Counted from the stretch's first letter, positions 25,135-35,070 are shown. The stretch: 64,000 nt of DNA from AP-15 sp963736715 (GCA_963736715.1 CAVTQA010000016.1:62001-126000), one strand, 5' to 3'. Numbers and translations: made by a program. Notes: a model not told the origin generated them from the letters alone.

Positions 25135-25713
25135 ATGACCCCACTCAGGGAGAGGCGCGTGGCTCGGCGGCTTTTCGTCGCCGCTGCACTGGTGTCGCTG
25201 CTTTGCATCTCCGTGAGGGCGCAGCAATCGGAGCCCGGAACGCTTTCGGATGCAATCCGCTTCCTTGGGCACGAGAAATCCGCCGCCGAGCAATACGGTG
25301 TGATCCTGATCACAGTCGCCAAGGACAACCCCGGTCTATACGTCCGCGGGATCAAGCTTTATGCGGACGCCAAGTCGGATTTCGACGGGTTGATTGCCGA
25401 GCTGCGGTTCGATCTGCAGAGCGGACAGGACCCGGCGGGGTCGGCGAAGTTCAACGAGGCGCTGAAAGAAGCGGCGGAGAAGCGCGTGGCCTTCACCTCC
25501 TTCGTTTCAGGCGAGGTCGACAAGCTGGGGGGCGCGCGGCCGGGGCTGCCGGACGTGATCACGGCCGTGCCGGAGCTGGTGAAGGCGATCTCGGAGGCCG
25601 GGCTTTCGATCTGGAAAGCATACCACGATGCCAGCAAGGAACGCCGCGATGCGATAATGAGCGAGCTGGAGCGCCTGGAATGGCGGTCTTTTGCCGACCT
25701 GGCGAAGCCGTGA
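25135..25713 (+). CDS. Secreted hypothetical helical protein
   Basis: A 192-residue protein with a Sec signal peptide (basic start, then RLFVAAALVSLLCISVRA|QQ). The mature part is mostly helical with alternating charged stretches (FLGHEKSAAEQYGVILITVA, YVRGIKLYADAKSDFDGLI, DAIMSELERLEW). No family was recognised. It lies 31 nt before a decayed WD40-caspase gene, which also has a signal peptide, so the two probably formed a periplasmic pair. Reading frame and codon use look intact here, unlike its neighbour. Confidence 0.6.
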   Translation: MTPLRERRVARRLFVAAALVSLLCISVRAQQSEPGTLSDAIRFLGHEKSAAEQYGVILITVAKDNPGLYVRGIKLYADAKSDFDGLIAELRFDLQSGQDPAGSAKFNEALKEAAEKRVAFTSFVSGEVDKLGGARPGLPDVITAVPELVKAISEAGLSIWKAYHDASKERRDAIMSELERLEWRSFADLAKP

Positions 25714-25744
25714 CGGCACTCCGGCGCGAGCGGGGAGGAAAGGG

Positions 25745-28700
25745 TTGATCTATCGCTGCCGAATGCTGACGGTGATGGCGGTCCTCGCTGTGATCCTTTT
25801 CTTGAGCGGCAGAGGACACGCTCAGGATGCCGCCTCCGAACTCCCGACCGAGCCGATCCTGCGGATCGAGACGGGAAAGCACGGCGCCATCATCCTCCGT
25901 ATCGACACGGATGCGGCGAACCGCTTCGCGGTGACGGCGTCGGACGACAAAACCGTGCGCGTGTGGTCGCTGCCGGAGGGGCGCCTGATGCGGGTGCTGC
26001 GGCTGCCTATAGACCAGGGGGATATCGGCAAAGCCTATGCGGTCGCGATATCTCCGGATGGCACCACCGTCGCGGTCGGCGGTTTTACTGGGACCTCAGG
26101 GCACATCAATATCTTTCTGTTCGATCGCGCCTCCGGCGAATTGAAGCAGCGCCTGAGAGACCTCCCGAACGTTGTCACTCATTTGGCCTATTCGCCCGAC
26201 GGTCGGCGTCTCGTGGCAGCGTTGTTTGGGACCAATGGCATTCGCGTGTTCGATGCTGGCAACGACTATCGGCCAGCTGCCGAGCGACACGCAATACGGC
26301 GATGCAAGCTATTCGGCGGCGTTCGATCGCTCGGGACGACTGGTCACGACGTCGTTCGACGGGTTCGTCCGGCTGTACGCGGCGGACCGGTATCAGACGC
26401 CGATCGCTCGCTTCGAAGCGAACCGGACACCGCCCCTATTCAGCGGCCTTTTCGCCAGACGGCACCCGCGTCGCAGTCGGTTACGTGGATACCAACGATG
26501 TTGTGGTCCTCTCGGGCACCGACCTGAAACAATTATTCAAGCCGAAGACGACAGGCGTTCCCAACGTCGGATTCGAGCGCGGTTGGTTGGTCGGAGGATG
26601 GCCGCTTCTTGTACGCGGGCGGCTTACTGGGAAATCAACAATGTGCGGCAGGTCCGTCGGTGGAGCGACGGCGGGCGCGGCGCTTTCGTCGACATCCCCA
26701 GTGCACCTCAAGACGATAATGCAGATCCTCGGACTGAAAAAAAATGGCGGCATGCTCTTCGCGTCCACGAATAGCTTTGGCGTGATCCAGGCAGATGCCA
26801 AACCTGTCACGCTTCAGGGACTTGGAGTACTCGACCTGACTTCCGGCCGCGGGCCGTTGCGGATCTCGGCGAATGGCGAAACCGTGCAGGTCAATTCCTG
26901 GGACCCTCGTCACACCTATCGATTCGCCCTGAGCCGACGGCAGATCGATGTCGACCCGCCGGCGGACGCTTCGCTGCTGGCTCCGTCCACAGAGGCGTCA
27001 GGATTGTCGGTCACGAATTGGGACAATTCGACGGCGCCGGCGGTGAACGGAACACCACTCAAGCTCGAGCCGTACGAGCACTCGAGAAGCCTGGCCTTCG
27101 TGCCGGGCCACGGAGCATTTCGTGCTCGGGAGCCGACTGGTCGCTGCGGCTGTTCGATCGTAATGGGCATGAGGTCTGGCCGGCCCGTCCCGTCCCTGGC
27201 GTAGCATGGCACGTGAACGTCACCGCCGACGGTCGGCTGATCGTCGCCGCGTTCGGCGACGGCACCATCCGGTGGTTCCGGGTGTCTGACGGCGAGCCGG
27301 TGCTGGCGCTGTTCATCCACCCGGACGGCAGCAGGTGGATCGCCTGGACACCGCAGGGCTACTACGATGCCTCGCTGGGCGCCGACGATTTGATCGGCTG
27401 GCACATCAACCACGGCTACGATCGCGCTCCCGACTTCTACCCCGTCTCCCAGTTCCACGACCGTTTCTACCGGCCCGACGTGATCCAGCGCGTGCTGAAG
27501 ACGCCGAGCCTCGACGTTGCCGAAGCGGTGCGGGAAGCAGACCAAGCGGCCGGGCAGCCGACGCCCAGGGCCGCGCCTGTCGGCTCGTTGCTGACGCCCG
27601 TCGTTGAGATCGACGATCCGAAGGAACCCGGCGCGTGAGGATCGCACGGATGTGCAGCTCGCCTATTCGGTGCAGCTGCCCTCAGCCGACGATACATTGC
27701 GCGTAGAGGCTCAGGTCGACGGAGTGAAGATAGCGGCGGAGGACCACCGGCTCGTCGACAAGGGCGACGCGCGCGCGGGAATCCTGCACATCAAGATCCC
27801 GCGCCGCGATTCGAAAGTTTCGGTGATCGCCTACAACGACAATGGCGCGAGCGTGCCGGCCTCGGTGCATGTGCAGTGGACCGGCGCCGGCACCGAACCC
27901 AAGCTGACGCTTTACGTGCTCGCGATCGGGATCAGCAACTACAAGGACCCGAACGTTCGGTTGAAATTTGCGGCCAAGGACGCAGATGATTTCGTCGCGC
28001 TGGCCAAGGCGCAGGCAGGCGGGCTTTACGAGAAGGTCATACCGTACCCGCAGCATGAAAGCTTGCGGGACGGAGATGCAACAAGGGAGGCAATCCTCGA
28101 CGGGCTTGACTGGATCATGCGCGCCGTCACCAACACGAACGACGTCGCGATGGTGTTCCTCTCCGGTCACGGGGTAACGACACCGGATCAGCATTACCGT
28201 TTTTTCCCTTATGACTATGATCACGACGCGGGTCGAGCGCACGACGATCGCCGATTCGGAGCTAAAGGATTATCTGACGAAGATCGGCGGCAAAAAGATC
28301 TTTTTCTTCGACACGTGCTATTCAGGTAACGTCCTGCATCGGCAGGGGGCCAGAGCACGGATACCCGGGCAAATGTTGACAAGTTCGCCAACGAGCTAAA
28401 GGCGGCTCCGAGAATGGGATTGTCGTGTTCGCCTCCTCCACCGGGGACGAATTGTCGCTGGAAAGAGACGAATGGCACAACGGCGCCTTCACCAAGGCCT
28501 CGTCGAAGGGATGCGCGGAGCCGCGGCGCGCCCGCAGCATGCCGGCAATCATCGATCTCCGATCTGCAGGGCTACGTTTCCTGGCGGGTAAAGGAGCTGA
28601 CGAGCGGCAATCAGAGGCCGGTCATGGCGATGCCGAAAACGGTCGAAGACTACTGGATCGCCCAGCGGCGTGAATTGACGCGACGGCCCGCTGCGGTTCC

Positions 28701-28770
28701 GAGGCAGACCCCGGTCATCACCGGGACCCGAGCACGCGGCCGGTGGAAGGCGACGGCTTATTGCTGCTAG
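25745..28770 (+). pseudogene. Decayed WD40-repeat/caspase (peptidase C14) secreted protein
   Basis: Start at TTG 25745 (AGGAAAG upstream) or ATG 25763; a signal peptide (MAVLAVILFLSGRGHAQ) is followed by WD40-type blades (ASDDKTVRVWSLPEGRLM, AISPDGTTVAVGG, AYSPDGRRLVAALFG, AFSPDGTRVAVGYVD, LRLFDRNGHEVW, FGDGTIRWFRV). The C-terminal caspase-like domain keeps YVLAIGISNYKDP, the His in FLSGHGV (about 28165) and the Cys in FFFDTCYSGN (about 28310). These pieces lie in alternating frames with at least eight shifts and a stop after the Cys motif. The gene cannot make the full protein. Confidence 0.85.
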
Positions 28771-29047
28771 AGGGCTATTTGTAAATTGACAAAATTTAAA
28801 GCTTATGGTATTGCTCACCGCATGCAGATCTCACCGACGACCCCGCTAAACCTATTTCCGAGCGATGATGTCGCTTTCGGTATTCTTGCCATTCTCACAA
28901 AACAGCGGCAAAGCAGTGGTGTAATAGCGATGCCGTTGCTGTTTTTTCGTTCGCTGGACCGTCGGCGGCCGAGGATTTCTGCGGAAACTAGATCTCGATG
29001 GCTGATAATTCGCTGCAAAAAACAGCAAAAACAGCCAGCCGTGAACA
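28771..29047. other. AT-rich intergenic spacer, no gene seen
   Basis: This 277-nt spacer separates the caspase relic from convergent nudF. It is poorer in GC than its surroundings and contains A-rich runs near 29020-29035. No open frame with coding character, hairpin with U-tract or promoter could be supported. Confidence 0.5.
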
Positions 29048-29674
29048 CTAGTCATGCGCCGCCCAGAGCTGCCGGAGGAGGTCGCGGTGGCGCAGCAGCC
29101 AATAGAGGCCGATCAGGGTGTGGCCGCTTTCGATCGCGCCTAGGTCGAGCAGAGCTTCGATTTCGGCGAGGGTTTTGACGACGACGCGGATGTCTTCGTG
29201 CTCTTCGGCCAAGCCGTGCACGCCGCCGGCGGCCGTGGCATCGACCCGGCCGCAGAACAGGAAAACGCTCTCGTCGGAGCCGCCGGACGAGGGCAGATAG
29301 CGCTGGATCGGGATCGGCTCGCCGATCAGCGCGAGCCCGGTTTCCTCCTGCGTCTCGCGGATCGCGACCGCCGCGGGTGTCTCGCCGCTGTCGACGAGGC
29401 CTGCCGCCGCCTCGAGCTGCCACGGCGAGCTGCCGGCGAGCAGCGCCGGGAGGCGGAACTGCTCGACCAGCACGACGCTCTCGCGGTCGGGGTCGTACAG
29501 CACGATCGCCGCCGCCTGCCCGCGTCGCAGCACGTCATAGCTGCGCAGCGCGCTCCATTCGCCGGAAAACAGGCGATGCCGGAAACGGAACACGTCCACC
29601 CGCAGAAATCGCTCGAACGCCTTTGTCGCCTCGACGATCTCGACATCCGGATGCGCCGGCGGGGTGTCGCTCAA
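29048..29674 (-). CDS. nudF: NUDIX hydrolase, ADP-ribose pyrophosphatase type
   Basis: A 208-residue NUDIX enzyme that probably hydrolyses ADP-ribose or a related nucleoside diphosphate sugar. The NUDIX box spans GLVDSGETPAAVAIRETQEE then TGL, with all Glu ligands. Upstream VVLVEQFRLPAL and ExxAGL-like EAAAGLVD fit the ADPRase subgroup, and YLPSSGGSDESVFLF is the usual proline-type specificity region. Its start overlaps the histidine-kinase stop by 4 nt, so it closes the fabI-DUF3365-kinase operon. Confidence 0.9.
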   Translation of the reverse strand: MSDTPPAHPDVEIVEATKAFERFLRVDVFRFRHRLFSGEWSALRSYDVLRRGQAAAIVLYDPDRESVVLVEQFRLPALLAGSSPWQLEAAAGLVDSGETPAAVAIRETQEETGLALIGEPIPIQRYLPSSGGSDESVFLFCGRVDATAAGGVHGLAEEHEDIRVVVKTLAEIEALLDLGAIESGHTLIGLYWLLRHRDLLRQLWAAHD

Positions 29675-30567
29675 GCCGATGCTCCCGTCGCAGCAATCGG
29701 CTCTGCAGCCTGCAGGCTGCGCGGCAGCCGCACCGTGAATTCGGTGAATTCGCCCGGGCGGCTGTCGACAGTGATCGTCCCGCCATGCTGTTGCACGACG
29801 ATGTCATAGCTGATCGACAGGCCGAGCCCGGTGCCTTCGCCGGTCGGCTTGGTCGTGAAGAACGGTGTGAACAGCTTCGACCGCACCTCGGGCGGCATCC
29901 CGACGCCGTTGTCCCGCACCCTGATCTCGACCTGGCCGCCGAGATCACGCGTCGACACCCGCAATGACGGTTGAAATGCCGGGTCGGTCGCCTCCTCCCG
30001 GCGCTTGCTCGCAGCGTAAAAGCCGTTGCCGAACAGGTTAAGGAGCACGCGGGTAATGTCCTGCGGTACGAGTTCGATCGGAGGGAGTTTGGCGTCGAGA
30101 TCGCGCTCCAACGTGATGTTGAAGCTTTTGTCTCGCGCGCGGGCGCCGTGAAACGCCAAATTCAGCGCCTCCTCGACCAGCACGTTGAGGTCGGTTGCAC
30201 GTCGCTCGCCGGTGCCGCCGCGGGAATGCTGCAGCATGCTGGTCACGATGCCGTCGGCGCGCCGCCCGTGCTCGACGATCTTCGCCAAATTGGCGGTCAA
30301 GGTCGCGATCAGCTCGTCCTGCTCGGCGCCGGGGGAAGCGATCGTGTCCCTCAGCTCCTGCAGCAGCTCGCGAGAGAGCTCGGCGAAGTTGTTCACAAAA
30401 TTGAGCGGGTTCTTGATCTCGTGGGCGATGCCGGCAGTGAGCTGGCCCAAGGACGCCATCTTCTCGGCGTGGATGAGATTGGCTTGCGCTTGTTTCAGCT
30501 GCTCGTGCGCCACCCGCAAGTCGCGCTCGCGCCGGCGCTGCTCCTCGAACAGCTTGGCATTGCGCAC
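29671..30567 (-). CDS. Sensor histidine kinase, C-terminal kinase half (split gene)
   Basis: This 298-residue frame is the transmitter half of a sensor kinase. A coiled coil (RRRERDLRVAHEQLKQAQ) leads to the H-box LGQLTAGIAHEIKNPLNF, then the ATPase domain with N-box-like VLLNLFGNGFYAA, G1 VRDNGVGMP, F-box and G2 GTGLGLSISYDIV. The canonical NLxxNA appears as NLFGNG. The sequence continuous with the N-terminal half is in another frame: one extra G in the run at 30656-30660 would join them as GLVVARREAGEF...ALAVRNAKLF. Alone this half lacks any sensor. It is a pseudogene half unless the indel is a sequencing error. Confidence 0.85.
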   Translation of the reverse strand: MRNAKLFEEQRRRERDLRVAHEQLKQAQANLIHAEKMASLGQLTAGIAHEIKNPLNFVNNFAELSRELLQELRDTIASPGAEQDELIATLTANLAKIVEHGRRADGIVTSMLQHSRGGTGERRATDLNVLVEEALNLAFHGARARDKSFNITLERDLDAKLPPIELVPQDITRVLLNLFGNGFYAASKRREEATDPAFQPSLRVSTRDLGGQVEIRVRDNGVGMPPEVRSKLFTPFFTTKPTGEGTGLGLSISYDIVVQQHGGTITVDSRPGEFTEFTVRLPRSLQAAEPIAATGASA

Positions 30568-30599
30568 AGCGAGCGCCGACTGGGTGGCGAAAGCCTCGA

Positions 30600-31808
30600 T
30601 CAGACTGACGACCTCCTTGGAGAATTCGCCCGCCTCGCGGCGAGCAACGACGAGTCCCCCAGGATATCCTGCTCGTGCAACAGCGGCGCGGCGATCAGCG
30701 AACGGTACCCCAAGCGAGCAAGGCCATCGGACAATTTGGGCAAGCCGAGCTGCCGCTCCGCCAGGAGGTCGCGGATCTGCGCCGGCGAGCCGGCGGCTGC
30801 CGCGGCGCTGATCGCGCCTTCGCCGAAGCGGATCGGCGCCGCCCGCAACTGCTCGGTCAGCGCCGGTTCGGCGCCGTGGCTGGTGCGAAACCGGAATTCG
30901 CGCGCCGCCTCGTCGAATTCATAGATCATCCCGGCTTGCGCATGGGAAAACTCGACCGCCCGAGCGGCGATGATCGACAGCACGCCTTCGAGATCGAGGG
31001 TCGAGCCGACGGCCCGACCGACCGCGCGCAACGCTTCGAGTTGCGCCAATGTCTCACGCAGCTCTCTCAAGGTGTCGCGAAACATCGCCAAGGTCTGCGC
31101 CATCGCACCGATTTCGTCGCGCCCGGCCTCCGGTATGGCTACGGCGACATTGCCCGCATTCAGGCCGTCCATCGCCACCGTCAGGCGGCGCAATGGCACG
31201 ACGATCGAGCGCAGGATCAGGAAGGTCAGCAGAGATCCAATAACGACTGCCGCCGCCACGACGAATTGCGAGAGCCGTGTTGCTCTTTCGGCTTCGGCAA
31301 CCACGCGCTGCCGAGCGGCGATCGCGGCGCCGGTCAGTTCCTGGACGATCGAGGCAATCAGTTGATCGGCGACAAGGCTGTGCTGTCGCGCCTGAGCCAG
31401 CAGCGAGTTTCCGATAACACGCCGGTCTTCGGTGTATTCCTCGACAGCCTTGCCGGCCAAATCCTCGTATTGCGCGATCTCGCTGCGGACTGTCGCGATC
31501 CGCTGCGGGTTCCACGGCTGCAGCTCGTCGAGGTGCCGTTCCACTCGGGCGCGGGCCGCGGCGGCGTTCCGTTCCGCCATCATCAGCTGACTGACTGCCA
31601 GGTCGGTCAGCCAATAGCGCAATTCGCCAAAGGCAATTTGCGCGCTGTTCGCCTCTTCGATGCTTTTGAGGAGATCGGCCGCAGTGACCATCCCCGCCGA
31701 ATTCTCTGCGATCTTTTTGGTCAGGTAAGCATTCGTCGCGATCAGGACAAAGAGGCCGGCGCAGGTCAGCAGCATCAGCCGGGTGCGGATCGTCAGCCGG
31801 GCCATCAT
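30600..31808 (-). CDS. Sensor histidine kinase, N-terminal sensor half (split gene)
   Basis: 402 residues: membrane helix at about 8-28, a periplasmic helical region of about 145 residues, a second helix (FVVAAAVVIGSLLTFLIL), a HAMP linker (VVPLRRLTVAMDGLNAGNVA) and a GAF domain (LDLEGVLSIIAARAVEFSHAQ...YRSLIAAPLLHEQDILG). After GDSSL the frame is off and stops at 30600; adding one G in the run at 30656-30660 restores a kinase of about 712 residues. It lies 22 nt after the DUF3365 heme protein, probably its periplasmic partner. Confidence 0.82.
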   Translation of the reverse strand: MMARLTIRTRLMLLTCAGLFVLIATNAYLTKKIAENSAGMVTAADLLKSIEEANSAQIAFGELRYWLTDLAVSQLMMAERNAAAARARVERHLDELQPWNPQRIATVRSEIAQYEDLAGKAVEEYTEDRRVIGNSLLAQARQHSLVADQLIASIVQELTGAAIAARQRVVAEAERATRLSQFVVAAAVVIGSLLTFLILRSIVVPLRRLTVAMDGLNAGNVAVAIPEAGRDEIGAMAQTLAMFRDTLRELRETLAQLEALRAVGRAVGSTLDLEGVLSIIAARAVEFSHAQAGMIYEFDEAAREFRFRTSHGAEPALTEQLRAAPIRFGEGAISAAAAAGSPAQIRDLLAERQLGLPKLSDGLARLGYRSLIAAPLLHEQDILGDSSLLAARRANSPRRSSV

Positions 31809-31830
31809 CGGATGCTTCCGCCCAGTCAGT

Positions 31831-32598
31831 TCAATGGTACAGAGTGATGCTGATCACCGCGCCGAGGTCGTTCAGCTTCCCGCCTTCCTTTGGGTAGCCC
31901 GTGATATCCATCTCACCCTTTGGCGAACCGTGGCAGGCAAGGCAGGACTCCACGTAATACTCCGGTACCATGACCCGGAACGCCGGCCGCCCATTGGTCT
32001 CGACCTCGGCGGAGAATGGCTTGCCTGCGGGCCAGGCTGGATCGAGGAACTGCTTATCGATGACCCCGGTCTCCCACGAGTTGGGGAGCGCCTTGCGGTT
32101 GCGGACGAGCTCCAAGGGCGCAGTAACCTTGATCTCGGCTTCGCCTTTCGCCAGATGGTCAAAGCTTTCGGCGACCAGCCGCGCAAACACCGCCGGAATA
32201 AAGCCCTTGAACCCGGTTCCCTTCTCGTTGATCGTCGCTTGATTGTCGTCCACGACCTCGACGATCGCCGCCATCATCGCCCGCAGCAACCGCCCCTGAC
32301 GTGAGGCGGGATCGAGCTTTTTCGGGTCAACCCCGGTGTCTTTCTTGTATTTCGCCAGTGCCTGTTCGAGCACGACCTCCCCGGTCAGATGCTTGTCGCC
32401 GAGCTGCGGATTGTTGATCAAATCCTGTTGGTCGGAGATGACCGTGCGGGCATCGCGCAACATTTCAGCCAGACTTTGCGCGATCGCCATGTCGTCCTCG
32501 GCCGCAGCCGCGCTTGCCATCGCACAGGGCACGAAGGCCAGGTAAACTGCGAGGATAATCCGCCGAACCAGCAAAAATGACGCCCACACCGCGGTCAC
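31831..32598 (-). CDS. Periplasmic DUF3365 (Tll0287-like) heme-binding protein
   Basis: A 255-residue exported protein. A signal peptide (LVRRIILAVYLAFVPCAMASAAAA) precedes a Tll0287-like PAS-type domain with a single c-type heme motif CLACH in ESCLACHGSPKGE and the typical end LGAVISITL. In many bacteria this domain is the periplasmic input of sensor kinases; here it is a separate protein encoded just before one. A redox or ligand-sensing role for that kinase is therefore inferred. The GTG start overlaps the fabI stop by 4 nt (GTGA). Confidence 0.82.
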   Translation of the reverse strand: MTAVWASFLLVRRIILAVYLAFVPCAMASAAAAEDDMAIAQSLAEMLRDARTVISDQQDLINNPQLGDKHLTGEVVLEQALAKYKKDTGVDPKKLDPASRQGRLLRAMMAAIVEVVDDNQATINEKGTGFKGFIPAVFARLVAESFDHLAKGEAEIKVTAPLELVRNRKALPNSWETGVIDKQFLDPAWPAGKPFSAEVETNGRPAFRVMVPEYYVESCLACHGSPKGEMDITGYPKEGGKLNDLGAVISITLYH

Positions 32599-33407
32599 AC
32601 CACCGAGATGTCTGGAGCGTCAACCGCTTTCATGCCGACGACATGGTAGCCGCAATCGACATGATGGACTTCGCCGCTGACGCCGGCGGAGAGGTCGCTC
32701 AACAGATAAAGGCCAGCGCCGCCGACATCCTCGATCGTGACGTTGCGCTTCAGCGGCGAATTCAGCCGGTTCCATTTTAGAATGTAATTGAAATCGCCGA
32801 TGCCCCTGGCGGCGAGCGTATTGATCGGACCGGCGGAAATCGCGTTGACGCGGATGTTGTCGCCCCCGAGATCCACGGCAAGATAGCGCACGCTGGCCTC
32901 GAGCGCCGCCTTGGCCACGCCCATCACGTTATAATGCGGCATCACCCGCTCGGCCCCGGAGTAGGTGAGCGTCAGCAAGCTGCCGCCGGCCGTCATCAAT
33001 GGCGCGGCGCGACGGCAGACATCGGTGAACGAAAAGCAGGAAATCTCGAGAGTGCGCAGGAAGTTGGCGCGCGTCGTCTCGATGTATTTGCCTTTCAGCT
33101 CGTCCTTGTCCGAGAAGGCAATCGCGTGAACCACGAAATCGAGCCGACCCCAGTGTTGCGCCAAGGCCGCAAAAACCGCATCGAGGCTCCCGGCGGAAGC
33201 GACATCGGCCTCCAGAACGACTGTGCTGTCGAGAGTGAGGGCGAGCGGCCGCACCCGCTTCCCCAGCGCCTCTCCCTGATAGGTGAAGGCGAGGTCGGCG
33301 CCATGAGAGCGCAGCGCCTTTGCTATCCCCCATGCGATCGAGCGCTCGTTGGCGACGCCCATGATGAGGCCTTGCTTACCCGCCATCAGCGGCATCGTCT
33401 TCCCCAT
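32595..33407 (-). CDS. fabI: Enoyl-ACP reductase (NADH) FabI
   Basis: A 270-residue short-chain reductase that performs the last step of each fatty-acid elongation cycle. The FabI-specific nucleotide loop GLIMGVANERSIAWGIA and the active-site Tyr-x6-Lys (YNVMGVAK) are present, as are VHAIAFSDKDEL and AISAGPINTLAARGI. The frame is open to 33479, but ATG 33407 (MGKTMPLMAGKQG) fits other alphaproteobacterial FabI. It heads a minus-strand operon with a heme-binding sensor protein, kinase and nudF, an unexpected setting for a housekeeping gene. Divergent from the YihY gene. Confidence 0.93.
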   Translation of the reverse strand: MGKTMPLMAGKQGLIMGVANERSIAWGIAKALRSHGADLAFTYQGEALGKRVRPLALTLDSTVVLEADVASAGSLDAVFAALAQHWGRLDFVVHAIAFSDKDELKGKYIETTRANFLRTLEISCFSFTDVCRRAAPLMTAGGSLLTLTYSGAERVMPHYNVMGVAKAALEASVRYLAVDLGGDNIRVNAISAGPINTLAARGIGDFNYILKWNRLNSPLKRNVTIEDVGGAGLYLLSDLSAGVSGEVHHVDCGYHVVGMKAVDAPDISVV

Positions 33408-33527
33408 TGTCCAATTTGCGGCGATCCTACACGAAGGAAAGCGCCCCGGCCAATCAGGGTCGCCCCGAGAATGGGACATTCGCCGAGAGCTTCTTGTTTA
33501 ACAGCAGCGAGGACCTAAGCTTTTGTG

Positions 33528-34883
33528 ATGACCTCTGCCGAGGAACAGAGCAGGCCGCGCCGCGGTAAGCTGCGGCAGATAGGCGCGACGCTCGCCGCCT
33601 TTGCGATCTATTCGCTGCGCCGCTTCCTCGGTGACGGCTGTTTTTCCGCTTCGGGCGCGCTCAGCTATACGACTCTCGTTTCGCTGGTCCCGCTTGCCGT
33701 TATCGCTTTCGGAACGCTGTCCGCCTTTCCGATCTTCGCGCAGGTGCATGACGAGCTGGTGGCTCTGGCCTTTCGTACCCTGGTGCCGTCGATCGGCGAG
33801 CAGGCGGCGTGGTGGTTTCGCGCCTTCGCCAATTCGGCGGCGCAGACCACGGCGATCGGGATTGCCGGGATTTCTGCGACCGGAATTCTGCTGCTGGTCA
33901 CGGTCGAGGATCAGCTCAACCTGATCTGGCGAGTGACCTCGCCGCGTCCATGGGTTCAGCGCATCCTCGCCTATTGGACCTTGATAACGCTCGGACCGCT
34001 CCTGATCGGGATCAGTTTTTCGCTGTCGACCTATTTCGAGCTCGCCGCGCGTCAGGTCGGTCTCGGGCAAGAAGCGGTCGCTTGGTTTGCGAGCAGCTGG
34101 CTGCACTCACTCGCCCGTGCGGTTCCGGCCGTGCTCGAATTCGTCGCTCTCACGCTGCTCTATTGTCTCATACCGAACTGCGCGGTGCGCTGGCGCGACG
34201 GCGCGCTGGGCGCACTAATCGCAACGATAGCCATCGAAATTCTGAAGGTTGGGTTTTCGTTCTATATCGGCGTCTCGTCCTTTTATCAGACGGTGTACGG
34301 CGCGCTCGCCATCATCCCGATCTTTCTGTTGTGGATGTACATATCATGGATGGCGGTTCTGCTCGGCGCGGTCGTCGCCGCGGCGTTGCCGAACTGGCGG
34401 ATCGACGAGCGGGTCGGCACGATACCCTCGGGCGGCGTGCGGCTCGGCTTCAGCTTGTCGTTGATTGCATCGCTGGCTCGGGCGCAACGGCGCGGCGAGT
34501 CGAGATCCACGCCGGCGCTCGCCGCCGAGCTCGGCGTCGCGACGACAGTCATCGACGAGCATATGAGGCCGCTCGCCGAGGCCGGCTTCGTGGCTCATAC
34601 GCAAGAGGGGTGTTGGGTGTTGTCCTGGGCCCCCGAGACCGCGACATTGCACGACTTGTACGAGGCGCTTCACCTGCCGCTCGCCGGCCGCTGGATGGGA
34701 CGGGGCGCCCAGCCGTGGCAACGGCAGGTGGCGCCGGCAATGGATCGCATTGTCAAGGCGGAGAGTACGGCCATGGGCGTCACGATCGCCTCTCTTCTCG
34801 CCGAAACGCTCGAACCCGTTGCTCGCCGGCGGGGCCGTTGGCGCTCGGCCGAGCCGGTGGCCGAAGAGATGACGTCGGAGTAG
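33528..34883 (+). CDS. YihY/BrkB family membrane protein
   Basis: A 451-residue inner-membrane protein with six predicted helices in the first 290 residues. Family signs are FSASGALSYTTLVSLVPL, the ITLGPLLIGISF segment, LIPNCAVRWRDGALGA and YQTVYGALAIIPIFLLWMYI followed by W. It was once called RNase BN but is not a nuclease; function is unclear, perhaps transport. The C-terminal 150 residues hold a winged-helix-like domain (TPALAAELGVATTVIDEHMR). ATG 33528 is used; a GTG just precedes it. Confidence 0.88.
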   Translation: MTSAEEQSRPRRGKLRQIGATLAAFAIYSLRRFLGDGCFSASGALSYTTLVSLVPLAVIAFGTLSAFPIFAQVHDELVALAFRTLVPSIGEQAAWWFRAFANSAAQTTAIGIAGISATGILLLVTVEDQLNLIWRVTSPRPWVQRILAYWTLITLGPLLIGISFSLSTYFELAARQVGLGQEAVAWFASSWLHSLARAVPAVLEFVALTLLYCLIPNCAVRWRDGALGALIATIAIEILKVGFSFYIGVSSFYQTVYGALAIIPIFLLWMYISWMAVLLGAVVAAALPNWRIDERVGTIPSGGVRLGFSLSLIASLARAQRRGESRSTPALAAELGVATTVIDEHMRPLAEAGFVAHTQEGCWVLSWAPETATLHDLYEALHLPLAGRWMGRGAQPWQRQVAPAMDRIVKAESTAMGVTIASLLAETLEPVARRRGRWRSAEPVAEEMTSE

Positions 34884-34935
34884 ATCGGATGCATCAACAA
34901 TCCTCATCAGATCTAGCGAACGCCACTTTTTTAAT

Positions 34936-35070
34936 CCTCTCCCCCCGCCGGCCGGGGGGAGAGGGAAGGGTGAGGGGGGCCGATATACCGGGTCTCAGCG
35001 CCACCCACCTCACCCTCCCGTCGCTTTGCGACGGGCCCCTCCCTCTCCCCTCTAAAGAGGGGAGAGGGGC
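34936..35070. repeat. GC-rich palindromic intergenic repeat (copy 2)
   Basis: Three hairpins fill the gap between YihY and pdxH. CCTCTCCCCCC/GGGGGGAGAGG is at 34936-34965, CCCGTCG/CGACGGG about 35017-35034, and CCTCTCCCCTC/GAGGGGAGAGG about 35043-35068. The arms AGGGTGAGG and CACCTCACCCT in between also pair. The same CCTCTCCC and CCTCACCC words recur in the other copies of this family. No coding frame. Confidence 0.75.

Noticed and set aside
25745..28770. An active antiviral caspase defence system
   Set aside because: Caspase-like proteases occur in defence loci, but this gene is secreted, badly frameshifted and has no neighbouring effector or sensor genes of a known defence type.
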